Part shown: positions 1-9,121 of the stretch, piece by piece
How positions within the stretch are numbered: position 1 is the stretch's first letter
Layout: each line of letters starts with the position of its first letter
Source of the DNA: Candidatus Muiribacterium halophilum
GTDB taxonomy: Bacteria; Muiribacteriota; Muiribacteriia; Muiribacteriales; Muiribacteriaceae
DNA length: 58,655 nucleotides
Assembly: GCA_023228995.1 (NCBI GenBank)
Contig: JALOAD010000018.1
Coordinates: 1 to 58,655 of the forward strand
Direction: 5' to 3'
Notes under the pieces: model-generated
The model's input: the letters and a program-made list of their open reading frames with translations, nothing else
Databases searched by the model: none
Told to the model about the DNA's origin: nothing
Position numbers and translations under genes: made by a program

Positions 1-58
1 TACTTGTCCCCCATGACATATAAAATTTACCTATAACCATATCGGAAAAGTGCAAAAA

Positions 59-87
59 TTGATATAAAAATATTTTTAAGGTAATAT
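59..87 (+). promoter_or_regulatory. Promoter of the tetR-efflux operon
   Basis: A TTGATA box at 59-64 and a TAATAT box at 82-87 are separated by 17 bp, close to the housekeeping sigma consensus. Transcription would start in the operator region just downstream and run into the TetR gene at 124. Confidence 0.65.
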
Positions 88-114
88 AACTATATAGTTT
101 AACTAAACAGTTAA
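88..114. promoter_or_regulatory. Overlapping palindromes, likely TetR autoregulatory operator
   Basis: AACTATATAGTT at 88-99 is a perfect 12-bp palindrome. It overlaps TTAACT-AAAC-AGTTAA at 99-114, which has 6-bp arms and a 4-bp centre. Both lie immediately after the -10 box and before the TetR start codon, the usual place for a self-repressing TetR operator. That the adjacent regulator binds here is inferred. Confidence 0.6.
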
Positions 115-123
115 GAGGTTAAT

Positions 124-741
124 ATGAAAAATAAAACAACAAAAGAACACATTATGGAAACTGCTATAATGGTATTTGCAGACAAAGGATATTCAGGCAC
201 AACAATGGATTTTATTGCCAAACAAGCTAATGTAAATAAAGCAGCAATATATTATCATTTAGGAAATAAAAAAAAGTTATATTTTACTGTTATTTCAAAT
301 TTTATTGAAAAAAACAGAGAAATAATGCAAAAAAACTATTCTCCCTCTTTAAATTCAAAAACAAATCTTTCTAATATATTAAGATTACTTAACAATTCTA
401 ATGAAACACAAAGAGCAGTTTTTAGAATATTATTTAGAGAAATCGCATCAGGTTTGGAAACTCTTCCTAAAGAACTTTTCAAAGAAATGTCAACAATATT
501 TTTGGAAATGCGAGAAATATTAAAACCTTCTATTGATAAAAATGAAATTAATGAAAAAGATACTCTTATTACTCATATTTTTTTATTTGGTTCTATTCTT
601 TTACTTAATAATCTTCCTATAATACGTAAAAAACTTATTTCATCAGGTCATTTTCCATTGATAAAAGATTTTTCACATGAAGAGGAAATTGAAAATTATA
701 TAAACATTCTAATAAATGGTTTTTTTATAAAAGGAGAATAA
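124..741 (+). CDS. TetR/AcrR-family transcriptional regulator
   Basis: The protein has 205 residues. The N-terminal 55 or so residues form a typical TetR helix-turn-helix: an ETAIMVFADKGYSGTTM segment, then IAKQANVNKAAIYYHLGNKKKLY as recognition helix and hinge. The C-terminal ligand-binding part is not specific enough to predict an inducer. ATG follows an AGAGG ribosome site. It is the first gene of a run in which the next gene starts 2 nt after its stop, so it very probably represses the efflux genes behind it and itself through the palindromes at 88-114. Confidence 0.9.
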   Translation: MKNKTTKEHIMETAIMVFADKGYSGTTMDFIAKQANVNKAAIYYHLGNKKKLYFTVISNFIEKNREIMQKNYSPSLNSKTNLSNILRLLNNSNETQRAVFRILFREIASGLETLPKELFKEMSTIFLEMREILKPSIDKNEINEKDTLITHIFLFGSILLLNNLPIIRKKLISSGHFPLIKDFSHEEEIENYINILINGFFIKGE

Positions 742-742
742 A

Positions 743-1711
743 ATGAAAAAAAAATTAGCATTAATAATATTAATTTTAATTGTAATATCTGGAATTTTTA
801 TTTTTTTAAACAGAAACAATCAAGAAACATCATTTTCTGTATCAGGAAGTGTTGAAATGGATAAAGCTGATATTTCATTTAGAGTTCCTGGAATAATTCA
901 GAATATTTATTTTTATGAAGGTCAGAATGTTTCAAAGGAAAATACTATAATATCTCTTGATAAAGATGTTTATTTACTTAATCATGATATTTCAGAAATT
1001 GATCTGAAACTTTCGGAAATTAAACTTAAAGAATTAAAAAATGGTTCAAGACTTGAGGATATTAAAAAAGCCCAAATTGAAATGAATAAAAGTAAAATCA
1101 ATGCAGAAACTCTTGAATCAGAATTTAATCGTTCAAAAAGATTATTTAATACAAAATCAATAAGTGAAAGTAATTTTGATAAAATTAAAAATCAATTTAA
1201 TATAGCTGATTCTATTTTTAAACAGAGTCAATTGAATTTTGAACTTGTAAAACAAGGTGTAAGATATGAAGTTATTGAATACAATGAAGCAATTGTAAAA
1301 AAAGCGCAAAAATCTCTTGAAAGTGCAAAACTCAATCTTTCATATACTGAACTTAAAGCTCCGTTTTCTGGAATTATTTCAAATATTTATTGTGATACTG
1401 GAGAAAATACAATTCCTGGACAAACTGTCGTTTCTATAATAAATCCAAAAAACACTTGGATAAGAACTTATATTCCCGAAACAATGCTTTCTAATATTTC
1501 ACTTGGAATGGAAGTTAAAATAAAATTAGATTCTGTAAATGACAATGTGTTAATTGGAAATTTGTCATATATTTCTGAAGAAGCTGAATTTACACCAAAA
1601 TCTGTTTATACAAAAGAAGTAAGAAATAAATTTGTTTATAATATAAAAATTAGAGTTAATAATGAAAATTATATGCTTAAAAACGGTATGCCATGCAGTG
1701 TTATTTTTTAA
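743..1711 (+). CDS. HlyD/YbhG-type membrane fusion protein
   Basis: This 322-residue periplasmic adaptor has one N-terminal membrane anchor (about residues 5-22). A split biotinyl-lipoyl domain follows, with first half around VSGSVEMDKADISFRVPG and second half around LSYTELKAPFSGIIS, enclosing a long coiled-coil hairpin (about 90-195). A beta-barrel domain ends the protein. Such adaptors link an inner-membrane pump to an outer-membrane channel. The neighbours (two ATPases, two ABC-2 permeases, a TetR gene) match the YbhG-YbhFSR drug-efflux arrangement. No outer-membrane TolC gene is in the window. It begins after AAGGAG. Confidence 0.9.
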   Translation: MKKKLALIILILIVISGIFIFLNRNNQETSFSVSGSVEMDKADISFRVPGIIQNIYFYEGQNVSKENTIISLDKDVYLLNHDISEIDLKLSEIKLKELKNGSRLEDIKKAQIEMNKSKINAETLESEFNRSKRLFNTKSISESNFDKIKNQFNIADSIFKQSQLNFELVKQGVRYEVIEYNEAIVKKAQKSLESAKLNLSYTELKAPFSGIISNIYCDTGENTIPGQTVVSIINPKNTWIRTYIPETMLSNISLGMEVKIKLDSVNDNVLIGNLSYISEEAEFTPKSVYTKEVRNKFVYNIKIRVNNENYMLKNGMPCSVIF

Positions 1712-1738
1712 ATTTACATAATTGAAAAGGAGTTTTTT

Positions 1739-2671
1739 ATGAATTCAATTTTTTTTGAAATTAAAGATATTTATAAGAATTTTGATGAAAAAACAGCTCT
1801 TTCTTCAATATCTCTTGATATTATTAAAGGTGAAATATTTGGAATTGTAGGTCCTGATGGAAGTGGAAAAACAACTTTACTTAGAATTTTGGCTGGAATT
1901 CTCCCATTTGATTCTGGCAATTTAAAAATTACAGGAAATGAAATCAAAGACTCGCTTTCAAAAATTGGTTATATGCCTCAAAGATTTGCTTTATATCCTG
2001 ATCTTACTTTAATCGAAAATATTATGTTTTATTCAGAAATTTATGGAGTTGATAAAGAAAATCAAGAAAAAACTATAAAAGATCTTTTAACTTCTTTTTC
2101 AATTTACGATTTTAAAAATCGAAAAGCCGGCAAACTTTCAGGCGGAATGAAACAAAAATTAGCTCTTGCTTGCACATTAATTCATAAACCAGATATTCTT
2201 ATACTTGATGAGCCAACAAATGGAGTCGATCCTGTATCAAGAAGAGAATTTTGGAATATTCTTTATGAACTTAGAGAAAAAAAAGTTACAATAATCACTT
2301 CAACAAGTTATCTTGAAGAAGCAGAAAGATGCTCTCATGTTGCTTTTCTATATAAAGGAAAAGTACTTTCAGTTGATACTGTAACTAATTTAAAACAAAT
2401 TAAAGATAATAAAATGTATTATATTACTAATGAAAATGCTAGGAAAATCTATTATGATTTAATAAAAAATCTTGGGGTTCCTGATTTAAATTTAACTGGG
2501 AATAGTATTAAAATATTTTTAAATAATAATGAAAAATCAGATGTTTTACAAAAACTAGAAAATTATTTAATTAGTAATTATAAACAAAATCTAAAATTTA
2601 AAATTGGAATTCCTCTTCTTGAAGATATTTTTCATTATCTTGTTGGATTGGAGGAAAAAAATGAACTCTAA
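1739..2671 (+). CDS. ABC transporter ATPase, YbhF N-half type
   Basis: The 310-residue nucleotide-binding subunit has Walker A GPDGSGKTT (38-46), Q-loop Q81, signature LSGGMKQ (133-139) and Walker B ILILDEP (153-159) with catalytic Glu158. The switch-loop histidine is replaced by Ser190 in TSTSYLEEAE, so this site is probably catalytically weakened, as in the first half of YbhF-like tandem ATPases. In E. coli YbhF the two ATPase domains are one polypeptide; here they are two genes. It would energise the permeases encoded at 3593-5794. Confidence 0.9.
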   Translation: MNSIFFEIKDIYKNFDEKTALSSISLDIIKGEIFGIVGPDGSGKTTLLRILAGILPFDSGNLKITGNEIKDSLSKIGYMPQRFALYPDLTLIENIMFYSEIYGVDKENQEKTIKDLLTSFSIYDFKNRKAGKLSGGMKQKLALACTLIHKPDILILDEPTNGVDPVSRREFWNILYELREKKVTIITSTSYLEEAERCSHVAFLYKGKVLSVDTVTNLKQIKDNKMYYITNENARKIYYDLIKNLGVPDLNLTGNSIKIFLNNNEKSDVLQKLENYLISNYKQNLKFKIGIPLLEDIFHYLVGLEEKNEL

Positions 2672-3596
2672 TGATTATTCAGTTTTTATAGAAGATCTTG
2701 AAAAAAAATACGGAGATTTTAAAGCTGTTGATAAAATTTCTCTAAAAGTAAATAAAGGTGAGATATTTGGATTTTTAGGACCAAATGGAGCTGGAAAATC
2801 AACTACAATTAAAATGCTAACAGGTCTTATTATACCAAGCAGTGGCAAAGCTTTTGTAAATGGGTTTAATGTATTTAAAGAAGCAGAAAAAATCAGAGAA
2901 AATATTGGTTATATGTCACAGAAGTTTTCACTTTATGATGACTTGACAGTTAATGAAAATATTGATTTTTATGCAGGAATTTATAAAATTTCCAAAAATA
3001 TAAAAAAGCAAAGAAAAGACTGGATAATTGAAATTTCAGATATTAAAGAATATTTAAATATAAGAACTTCTTCTTTATCACTTGGTTTAAAACAAAGACT
3101 TGCTTTAGGATGTGCGATTATGCATAAACCTGCAATACTATTTCTTGACGAACCAACTTCTGGTGTTGACCCAATTTCAAGAAGGAAATTTTGGAATCTT
3201 ATTTATGAAATGGCTGAAGAGAAAAAAACAGTCTTTGTAACAACTCATTATATGGATGAAGCTGATTATTGCGATAGACTTGCAATGATTTACAATGGAA
3301 AAATTATAGCAGATGGTTCTCCTGAATCTTTAAAACAAAAAATAAATAATCAGGTTATTTTAGAAATAATAACTGATAATGCGGTTAAAACTAGAAATAT
3401 TCTTGAAAAAAACATTGATTATATTGAATTATTCTTTTTTGGTCAGGGAATTCATATTGTAATTGATAATATAAATAAAAAAGATGAAATTTTAAATTGT
3501 TTAAAAAAAGAAAATATCAATATAATAAATTCTGAATTCAAAAATCCTTCTTTAGAAAATGTTTTTGTATCTCTTATAAACAGGGAGAGAAAATGA
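2661..3596 (+). CDS. ABC transporter ATPase, YbhF C-half type
   Basis: The reading frame opens at 2604, but ATG 2661 is preferred. GGAGG sits 6 nt ahead of it, it gives a normal ATPase N-terminus, and it overlaps the previous gene by only 11 nt. The product is 311 residues: Walker A GPNGAGKST (40-48), Q87, an atypical signature LSLGLKQ (139-145), Walker B with Glu164, and switch His196 in VTTHYMDEA. This domain keeps the intact catalytic residues, while its partner lacks the switch histidine, so the pump has asymmetric ATP sites. It overlaps the next gene by ATGA. Confidence 0.9.
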   Translation: MNSNDYSVFIEDLEKKYGDFKAVDKISLKVNKGEIFGFLGPNGAGKSTTIKMLTGLIIPSSGKAFVNGFNVFKEAEKIRENIGYMSQKFSLYDDLTVNENIDFYAGIYKISKNIKKQRKDWIIEISDIKEYLNIRTSSLSLGLKQRLALGCAIMHKPAILFLDEPTSGVDPISRRKFWNLIYEMAEEKKTVFVTTHYMDEADYCDRLAMIYNGKIIADGSPESLKQKINNQVILEIITDNAVKTRNILEKNIDYIELFFFGQGIHIVIDNINKKDEILNCLKKENINIINSEFKNPSLENVFVSLINRERK

Positions 3597-4705
3597 TAAA
3601 TATTAGAAGGACTAAAGCAGTATGTAAAAAAGAATTTATTCATATTTTTAGAGATGTTCGTTCTCTATCAATGGGTATTTTAATCCCTCTTTTACTCTTA
3701 TTTTTGTTTGGATATGCACTTGATATGGATGTTAAAAATATTTCAATATTTATTGCTGACCTTGATAATTCAGAAATAAGTAAAAACTTAATACATAAAT
3801 TTGAAGGTTCTGATTATTTCAATGTAAAATATATTGATAATAATTCTAAAAAAGCCGTAGAATATATCGAAAAAGGAGAAGTTTTTTCTGCTCTTATAAT
3901 TCCGCACGATTTTTCAAAAAATATAATGAAAAAAAATAATACTGAAATTGCACTAATAATAGATGGACTTGATTCGGGAACTGCTGGAATTGTAATATCT
4001 TATGCTGAGAACATAATAAATCAATATTCTAAAAAAATATATATAAATAAAAAAAATATAAATACATTAAAAATAAATAATAGAGTTTGGTTTAACGAGG
4101 AAATGAAATCAAGAAATTATATTGTTCCTGGATTAATTGCTGTTATAATGATGATAATCGCAGCACTTTTAACTTCACTTACTATTGCAAGAGAAATCGA
4201 AACTGGAACTTTTGAAGGTCTTATACCATCTCCTCTTCAACCAGCTGAAATAATATTTGGAAAACTCATTCCTTATTTTACAATTGGTTTTTTTGACATG
4301 ATAATATGTCTTATTGCAGGAAAATATCTTTTTAAAGTTCCATTTCAGGGTAGTGTTATATTAATACTTATAACAGGTTCACTTTTTATTATAGGAGCAC
4401 TTTCATTTGGTATATTTTTAAGTATTATTGCTCGTTCTCAGGTAGTTGCATCACAGCTTGCAATGGTAACAACTTTTTTACCAGCATTTCTTTTATCAGG
4501 CTTTGTATTTGATGTTAAAAATATGCCTATTCCAATTCAATTACTTACAAGAATTATATCAGCAAGATATTTTGTTACATTAATAAAAGGAATATTGCTC
4601 AAAGGAGTAGGTTTTGAATTTTTATACAAAGAAATAATATTTTTAACTCTCTTTTGTATTTTAATGCTTACTTTATCAATTAAAAAATTTAAAAAAGTTT
4701 TATAG
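3593..4705 (+). CDS. ABC-2 type permease, YbhS/YbhR family
   Basis: This 370-residue integral membrane protein has one membrane helix near residues 27-45, a long extracytoplasmic segment to about 175, then five or so helices. The conserved ABC-2 elements AREIETGTFEGLIPSP and the following PAEIIFGKLIPY are present. It overlaps the ATPase gene by ATGA, indicating translational coupling. Together with the next gene it forms the heterodimeric channel of a multidrug or small-molecule exporter. Confidence 0.88.
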   Translation: MINIRRTKAVCKKEFIHIFRDVRSLSMGILIPLLLLFLFGYALDMDVKNISIFIADLDNSEISKNLIHKFEGSDYFNVKYIDNNSKKAVEYIEKGEVFSALIIPHDFSKNIMKKNNTEIALIIDGLDSGTAGIVISYAENIINQYSKKIYINKKNINTLKINNRVWFNEEMKSRNYIVPGLIAVIMMIIAALLTSLTIAREIETGTFEGLIPSPLQPAEIIFGKLIPYFTIGFFDMIICLIAGKYLFKVPFQGSVILILITGSLFIIGALSFGIFLSIIARSQVVASQLAMVTTFLPAFLLSGFVFDVKNMPIPIQLLTRIISARYFVTLIKGILLKGVGFEFLYKEIIFLTLFCILMLTLSIKKFKKVL

Positions 4706-4714
4706 GAGATTTAT

Positions 4715-5794
4715 TTGCAGAGAATACTTGCATTAATAATAAAAGAATTCATACATGTATCAAGAGATGTAAGGATGATTGCTATATTAATAGTCATTCC
4801 AATATTACAAACAATAATATTTGGACTTGTTGTAAACACTGATATTAAAAATGTTAATATAACAATATATGATATGGAAAAATCTTCTGAAAGCAGAAAC
4901 CTTATTTTGGCACTCACTTCCTCAGAATATTTTTCTATTGTAAGAATGGCTGATAATTTTGATGATATTGACAATGATATTCTTGGAGAAAAAAGCAAAG
5001 CAGGTCTTATAATAAACAAAGAAATATCTTCTCTTGCACTTATTGTTGATGGAACAGATTCAAATACAGCCTCGCTTATTATGAAATATTCAGTAAATAT
5101 ATTTAATAAATATAATGAAGTTAAAGTTATCAAAAAAAGCATAATTTCTCCAAAAAAAATAGATATTAGAACAAGAAGTCTTTTTAATCAGAATCTTGAT
5201 AGTAGAAATTTCTTTTTACCTGGTGTAGTCGCATTAATTATTACAATAATAATAACACTTTTATCATCAATGGCGATTGTTCGAGAAAAAGAAATCGGTA
5301 CAATAGATCAAATAATGGTTACTCCAATAAAAAAATATGAATTTATATTAGGCAAACTCATTCCATTTGCAATTATTGGCTATATTGATGTAACACTTGC
5401 TATAATTGCAGCAAAACTTGTTTTTTCAATACCTCTTGAAGGAAGTCTTTTACTACTTTATGCTGGAACAACTTTATATTTAATTGCAATGCTTGGAATT
5501 GGTCTGATAATATCAACTGTAAGTAATACTCAACAGGAAGCTATGCTATCAACTTTTTTCTTTATTTTCCCCGCAATTCTTTTATCAGGATTTATGTTTC
5601 CAATATTTAATATGCCTTTTATTGTAAAACTAACAACATATCTAAATCCATTAAGATTTTTTCTTGTAATTTCTCGTTCTATTTTTCTAAAAGGTTCAGG
5701 ATTTGATGTTTTATACACAGAATTTATACCACTTTTTATACTATCTTTTGTAATAATGACTGTTGCTATAATGAATTTTAAAAAACATCTTTAA
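4715..5794 (+). CDS. ABC-2 type permease, YbhR/YbhS family (TTG start)
   Basis: This is the second permease, 359 residues, with the same topology as its upstream neighbour and the matching core VREKEIGTIDQIMVTPI. The only start in reach is TTG at 4715, which lies 6 nt after AGGAG, so a TTG start is well supported. It follows the first permease by 9 nt. No terminator is visible before the amidohydrolase gene, so read-through is likely. Confidence 0.86.
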   Translation: MQRILALIIKEFIHVSRDVRMIAILIVIPILQTIIFGLVVNTDIKNVNITIYDMEKSSESRNLILALTSSEYFSIVRMADNFDDIDNDILGEKSKAGLIINKEISSLALIVDGTDSNTASLIMKYSVNIFNKYNEVKVIKKSIISPKKIDIRTRSLFNQNLDSRNFFLPGVVALIITIIITLLSSMAIVREKEIGTIDQIMVTPIKKYEFILGKLIPFAIIGYIDVTLAIIAAKLVFSIPLEGSLLLLYAGTTLYLIAMLGIGLIISTVSNTQQEAMLSTFFFIFPAILLSGFMFPIFNMPFIVKLTTYLNPLRFFLVISRSIFLKGSGFDVLYTEFIPLFILSFVIMTVAIMNFKKHL

Positions 5795-5836
5795 AAAGGT
5801 ATTGTTATTTAGAGCTTTATCTTTTACAATTGATAT

Positions 5837-7267
5837 ATGAAAAAATCAAAAATTATTTATGCTATTGTCTTTCTACTCTTTATTACTAGTTGTTATTTTG
5901 TCTATGTTGAGAAAAACATTGTTCAAGTTTCATTCAAAGGTTCTTCTCTTATATTCATATCAGGTCATATTGCTGATACATTCACTAATATCCCTGACGG
6001 AATTATTGTTATGGATAAATCCACAGGTAAAATAAAATGGGTTGGAGAAAAAAACCGTATAGAAATTCTTCCTGAAAACTTCTATCTTGAATCAAAAGGA
6101 GTTATTTATCCAGGATTTATAGATAGTCACAATCATCCTTCATATAACTTTTTAAAAAGATGGAGACCTGACGAAGTATTTCAAAATAGATATGAATGGT
6201 CAAGAAAAAAAGATTATAAAGAACTTATGGTTGGAAGAAAAACATTTACTCGTTCAGGTGATCTTATGCTAGTTGCAGAAAAATATGCTGAATTAAAAGC
6301 TCTTATATCAGGTACAACTATGATACAAGGTTGTTCTTTAAGATCTGGATTAAAAACCCTTGTTCGTAATATGGATCATTATAATAGAGTTGTTGATGAT
6401 CATATAACAACATCTATATTTCCACTTCAACCTAGAGAACTCAAAAGAGCTCCTTCTATAGTACATAAAATAGAATCAGGTCAAAGCAAATATCATCTTG
6501 TTCATTTAGGCGAAGGTATTGATGAATCATCAAAAGAAGAATTCTATACTTTAAAAGAAAACGGTCTTATTAGACCTGGTCTTGTTATAATACATGGAAC
6601 TGCTTTTGATAAAGAAGAATTCGACATTATGGCAGAAAATAATATTGGTTTAGTATGGTCTCCAATGAGTAATTATGTTCTTTATGGAACTGGTACAAAA
6701 GCTGATATAGCAAAACAATGTGGTCTTACAATTTCTCTTGCACCTGACTGGAGTATTACAGGAAGCGATAATATGCTTGATGAATTCAAATTTGCATGGG
6801 AAGTTAATCTTAAACAATTTAATGGATTTTTTACAGAAAAAGATTTATTTGACATGATGACATGGAATCCAGCAAAAATAACTGGATTTGAAGAATATAT
6901 CGGAGCACTTAAACCAGGTATGGAAGCTGATATTGTAATTTATTCAAAAAAAGATTCAAATCCTTATAAAAACCTTCTACATTGCAATCTTACAGATGTA
7001 AATCTTGTAATGATAAAAGCTGAACCTTTCTATGGTGAAATTGAATATTTAGAAAGATTTGGAAAAAAAGAAGATTATGAAATTCTTGCAATTAACAAAG
7101 ATATAAAAAAAGCAATAGATGTTACGGATCCTTCTCTTGAAGAAAATGTCCCTGATAGTGAAATGAGACTTTATGAAATGATGGATACTTTAATAAAAGC
7201 TTATCCTGAAACTCTTCCACTTGCAGACGGAGTTGGATTGTATCAAAATAAAAAAGTTTTACCTTAA
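5837..7267 (+). CDS. Lipoprotein amidohydrolase (chlorohydrolase/cytosine deaminase-like)
   Basis: The protein has 476 residues. An N-terminal hydrophobic segment ends in ITSC, a plausible lipobox with Cys19, so it is probably membrane anchored outside the cytoplasm, unusual for this family. Metal ligands of the amidohydrolase superfamily are visible: H98 and H100 in YPGFIDSHNHP, H222 in VHLGEG, H252 in IIHGTAF and D303 in LAPDWSITGS. This pattern fits hydrolytic deaminases or dechlorinases of the TrzN/SsnA type; the substrate cannot be told. No clear ribosome site precedes ATG 5837, and it may be coupled to the efflux operon 42 nt upstream. Confidence 0.82.
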   Translation: MKKSKIIYAIVFLLFITSCYFVYVEKNIVQVSFKGSSLIFISGHIADTFTNIPDGIIVMDKSTGKIKWVGEKNRIEILPENFYLESKGVIYPGFIDSHNHPSYNFLKRWRPDEVFQNRYEWSRKKDYKELMVGRKTFTRSGDLMLVAEKYAELKALISGTTMIQGCSLRSGLKTLVRNMDHYNRVVDDHITTSIFPLQPRELKRAPSIVHKIESGQSKYHLVHLGEGIDESSKEEFYTLKENGLIRPGLVIIHGTAFDKEEFDIMAENNIGLVWSPMSNYVLYGTGTKADIAKQCGLTISLAPDWSITGSDNMLDEFKFAWEVNLKQFNGFFTEKDLFDMMTWNPAKITGFEEYIGALKPGMEADIVIYSKKDSNPYKNLLHCNLTDVNLVMIKAEPFYGEIEYLERFGKKEDYEILAINKDIKKAIDVTDPSLEENVPDSEMRLYEMMDTLIKAYPETLPLADGVGLYQNKKVLP

Positions 7268-7361
7268 AAAATGTTCGGTGAACATTTTTTGTGAATGTTC
7301 GGTGAACATTTTTTGTGAATGTTCGGTGAACATTTTTTGTGAATGTTCGGTGAACATTTTT
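7268..7361 (+). terminator. Four tandem copies of a 24-bp hairpin-plus-T-tract unit
   Basis: Directly after the amidohydrolase stop, the unit AATGTTC-GGT-GAACATT plus TTTTGTG is repeated four times with exact 24-bp spacing (copies begin near 7270, 7294, 7318 and 7342). Each copy is a 7-bp stem, extendable with the A and T tracts, with a GGT loop and a T run, i.e. an intrinsic terminator shape on both strands. Confidence 0.8.
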
Positions 7362-7402
7362 ATAATTGAGTCCTCTGATTAAATAAACAAAAATCAATAT
7401 AA

Positions 7403-7437
7403 TGTCATCCCGGCATGATTTTGAGCCGGGATCTGTT
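7403..7437 (+). repeat. Dispersed 35-bp palindromic repeat, copy 1
   Basis: The copy starts TGTCATCCCGGCATGATT and ends GAGCCGGGATCTGTT, with inner arms CCCGG/CCGGG. Related copies are at 31863-31897 (reverse) and 55481-55515. All three are intergenic, like REP-type elements. Confidence 0.8.
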
Positions 7438-7564
7438 CTTGATTTTTATATATTATCAATTTTCTTTTTAGTAAAAAGCTTCAAAAACAGATTTATCTTT
7501 CCTAATTAAACCCTCTGAATAAATACATAATTTAGAGCTTTAATAGAAACATAAAAAAGACAAG

Positions 7565-7652
7565 GTATTTTGAAGCAGGCTTACATTTGTAAGCCAATGA
7601 GAATAACGAAGTATTTTCATATTCCTATAAATCCTGTAAGGAAGCAAGATAC
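7565..7652. other. Nested inverted-repeat element, possible structured RNA
   Basis: GTATTTTG (7565-7572) can pair with CAAGATAC (7645-7652) allowing one G-U. CAGG (7577-7580) can pair with CCTG (7633-7636) as an alternative to the central hairpin. GGCTTACA-TT-TGTAAGCC (7578-7595) is a perfect 8-bp hairpin. The following 20 nt at 7598-7617 match 17 of 20 positions at 28066-28085, also just after a perfect hairpin. Confidence 0.4.
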
Positions 7653-7789
7653 AAGAATTAATTAACAGAAAATATAAAAAATAATAATACAATATATTTT
7701 CTTAAAACAAGCAAAACAATTTTAACAGATTTTTTTAACAGCTTCTGAAATTAAAAACGAAAAGCATCCGCTCACCAAATTGAAATTTA

Positions 7790-9100
7790 TCACTCACAAT
7801 AATATTTTTTTAAATTTTGTTTAAAAATCCCTTTAATCTCTTTTTTATCATTAATATTTTCTACAATATCTTTTTTATCAATTGAATTATATATTAATTC
7901 AAACTTATCAACTTTTGTCATAAAAAAATCAAATTCTTTTTTAAAATCATAATTAAATTTATGTTGATTTTCTAGTAAAAAAATATAGGATAATTCTTTT
8001 AAATAAATAACAAAACTTTGAGAATTATGAGAATACATATTATAAATCAAATTAAAATATTCTTTTTCAGGAATATTATTTGCAACTCTTATCCTTTCAA
8101 GAAACATACTTAATTTAAGATGAAAACATACAAAAAATGAGACTTTTTTTTGACAAACATTACTTAATCTAAAACTCTGCATTATTCTCTTGAATTTTTC
8201 AACAAAAATACTATCATGACCATAAAAATGAGTTATACCCTTTTTATCTATAGAAATAGTGTTTGATTTAAACATATCATGAAAAACAACACAATAATAA
8301 TCACAATCAGAATTTTTATGTTTATTAAGCATATTAATAATATCTAAAGTATGATGCAAAACATTATTTCTATTATGATATGGATGGTTTTGAGGAGTTT
8401 TTAATAAATCATAAAAATAACTAGTTATTTCATGAAAATTTCCCGTCATCTCAATAAATTGAGTAAAAATATCATAATTTTTTATACCATCTTTAAACAT
8501 ATTGAAAATCTCAGTTTTAACCCTTTCATTAGAAAGAATTTTAATACCACAACATTTTTGTTTTACAATATCAAATTCAGCTTTATTAAAATCTAAATCA
8601 AATTTGTTAATAAATCTAAAAAACCTAAATATCCTTAAATAATCTTCTTCAATTCTTTTAGCAGCATTACCAACAAAACATAAAACCCGTCTTTTAATAT
8701 GTTCTCTACCACCAAAAAAATCAAAAATCTCATTAGTTACAACATTTTTATATAATGCATTTATAGTAAAATCTCTTCTTTTGGCATCTTCTTTCATATT
8801 ATCAGTAAAATCAATTTTGCAGCTTCTACCTAAAGTACTAACATCTTTTCTCCAGGTAGTATGTTCATATTTAACATTATCAAGAATAATCGTAACAGTT
8901 CCGTATTTTATACCTGTTGAAATACATTTAATCTTTTTATTTTTACAGATTTTTTTCATTTGATCAGGCAAAACAGCTGAACAAATGTCATAATCTTCAG
9001 TTTTTTTATTCATAAGAAGATCACGAACACAACCACCAACAAAAAACAACTCCAAATTAGTCTTAGATTTAATAAAAACTGCAAAATCATATATATTCAT
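7790..9100 (-). CDS. cca: CCA tRNA nucleotidyltransferase / poly(A) polymerase family
   Basis: The 436-residue class II nucleotidyltransferase adds or repairs the 3' CCA of tRNAs. Visible motifs are GGCVRD (22-27), the metal-binding D36-x-D38 in EDYDIC, RRDFTINAL (R108, R109, D110) and the RIEEDYLRIFRFFRF segment of the neck helix. A C-terminal HD-like region begins around NNVLHHTLDII. It is last in an apparent operon with the Rrf2 regulator and Fe-S protein genes, 21 nt after the latter. A poly(A) polymerase or A-adding specialist cannot be excluded. Confidence 0.88.
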   Translation of the reverse strand: MNIYDFAVFIKSKTNLELFFVGGCVRDLLMNKKTEDYDICSAVLPDQMKKICKNKKIKCISTGIKYGTVTIILDNVKYEHTTWRKDVSTLGRSCKIDFTDNMKEDAKRRDFTINALYKNVVTNEIFDFFGGREHIKRRVLCFVGNAAKRIEEDYLRIFRFFRFINKFDLDFNKAEFDIVKQKCCGIKILSNERVKTEIFNMFKDGIKNYDIFTQFIEMTGNFHEITSYFYDLLKTPQNHPYHNRNNVLHHTLDIINMLNKHKNSDCDYYCVVFHDMFKSNTISIDKKGITHFYGHDSIFVEKFKRIMQSFRLSNVCQKKVSFFVCFHLKLSMFLERIRVANNIPEKEYFNLIYNMYSHNSQSFVIYLKELSYIFLLENQHKFNYDFKKEFDFFMTKVDKFELIYNSIDKKDIVENINDKKEIKGIFKQNLKKYYCE

Positions 9101-9121
9101 TATAAAATCCTTTGAAAAAAG

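Larger units (their letters stand above)
7362..7789. other. Gene-free interval with a dispersed repeat and a structured element
   Basis: No coding sequence is supported in this 428-bp gap. It holds one copy of the 35-bp CCCGG palindrome repeat (7403-7437) and a nested hairpin element (7565-7652), both listed separately. The rest is A+T-rich without recognisable signals. Confidence 0.7.

Noticed and set aside
4711-5142. Antisense open frame of 143 codons opposite the second permease
   Set aside because: Shadow of a well-supported ABC-2 permease gene.
7268-7361. CRISPR array
   Set aside because: The repeat is a 24-bp tandem unit with no unique spacers and no cas genes nearby.
7122-7397. Minus-strand open frame with an 8-residue repeated pattern
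   Set aside because: It is the reverse reading of the 24-bp tandem hairpin units (24 nt is 8 codons) plus the end of the amidohydrolase gene; it has no ribosome site.
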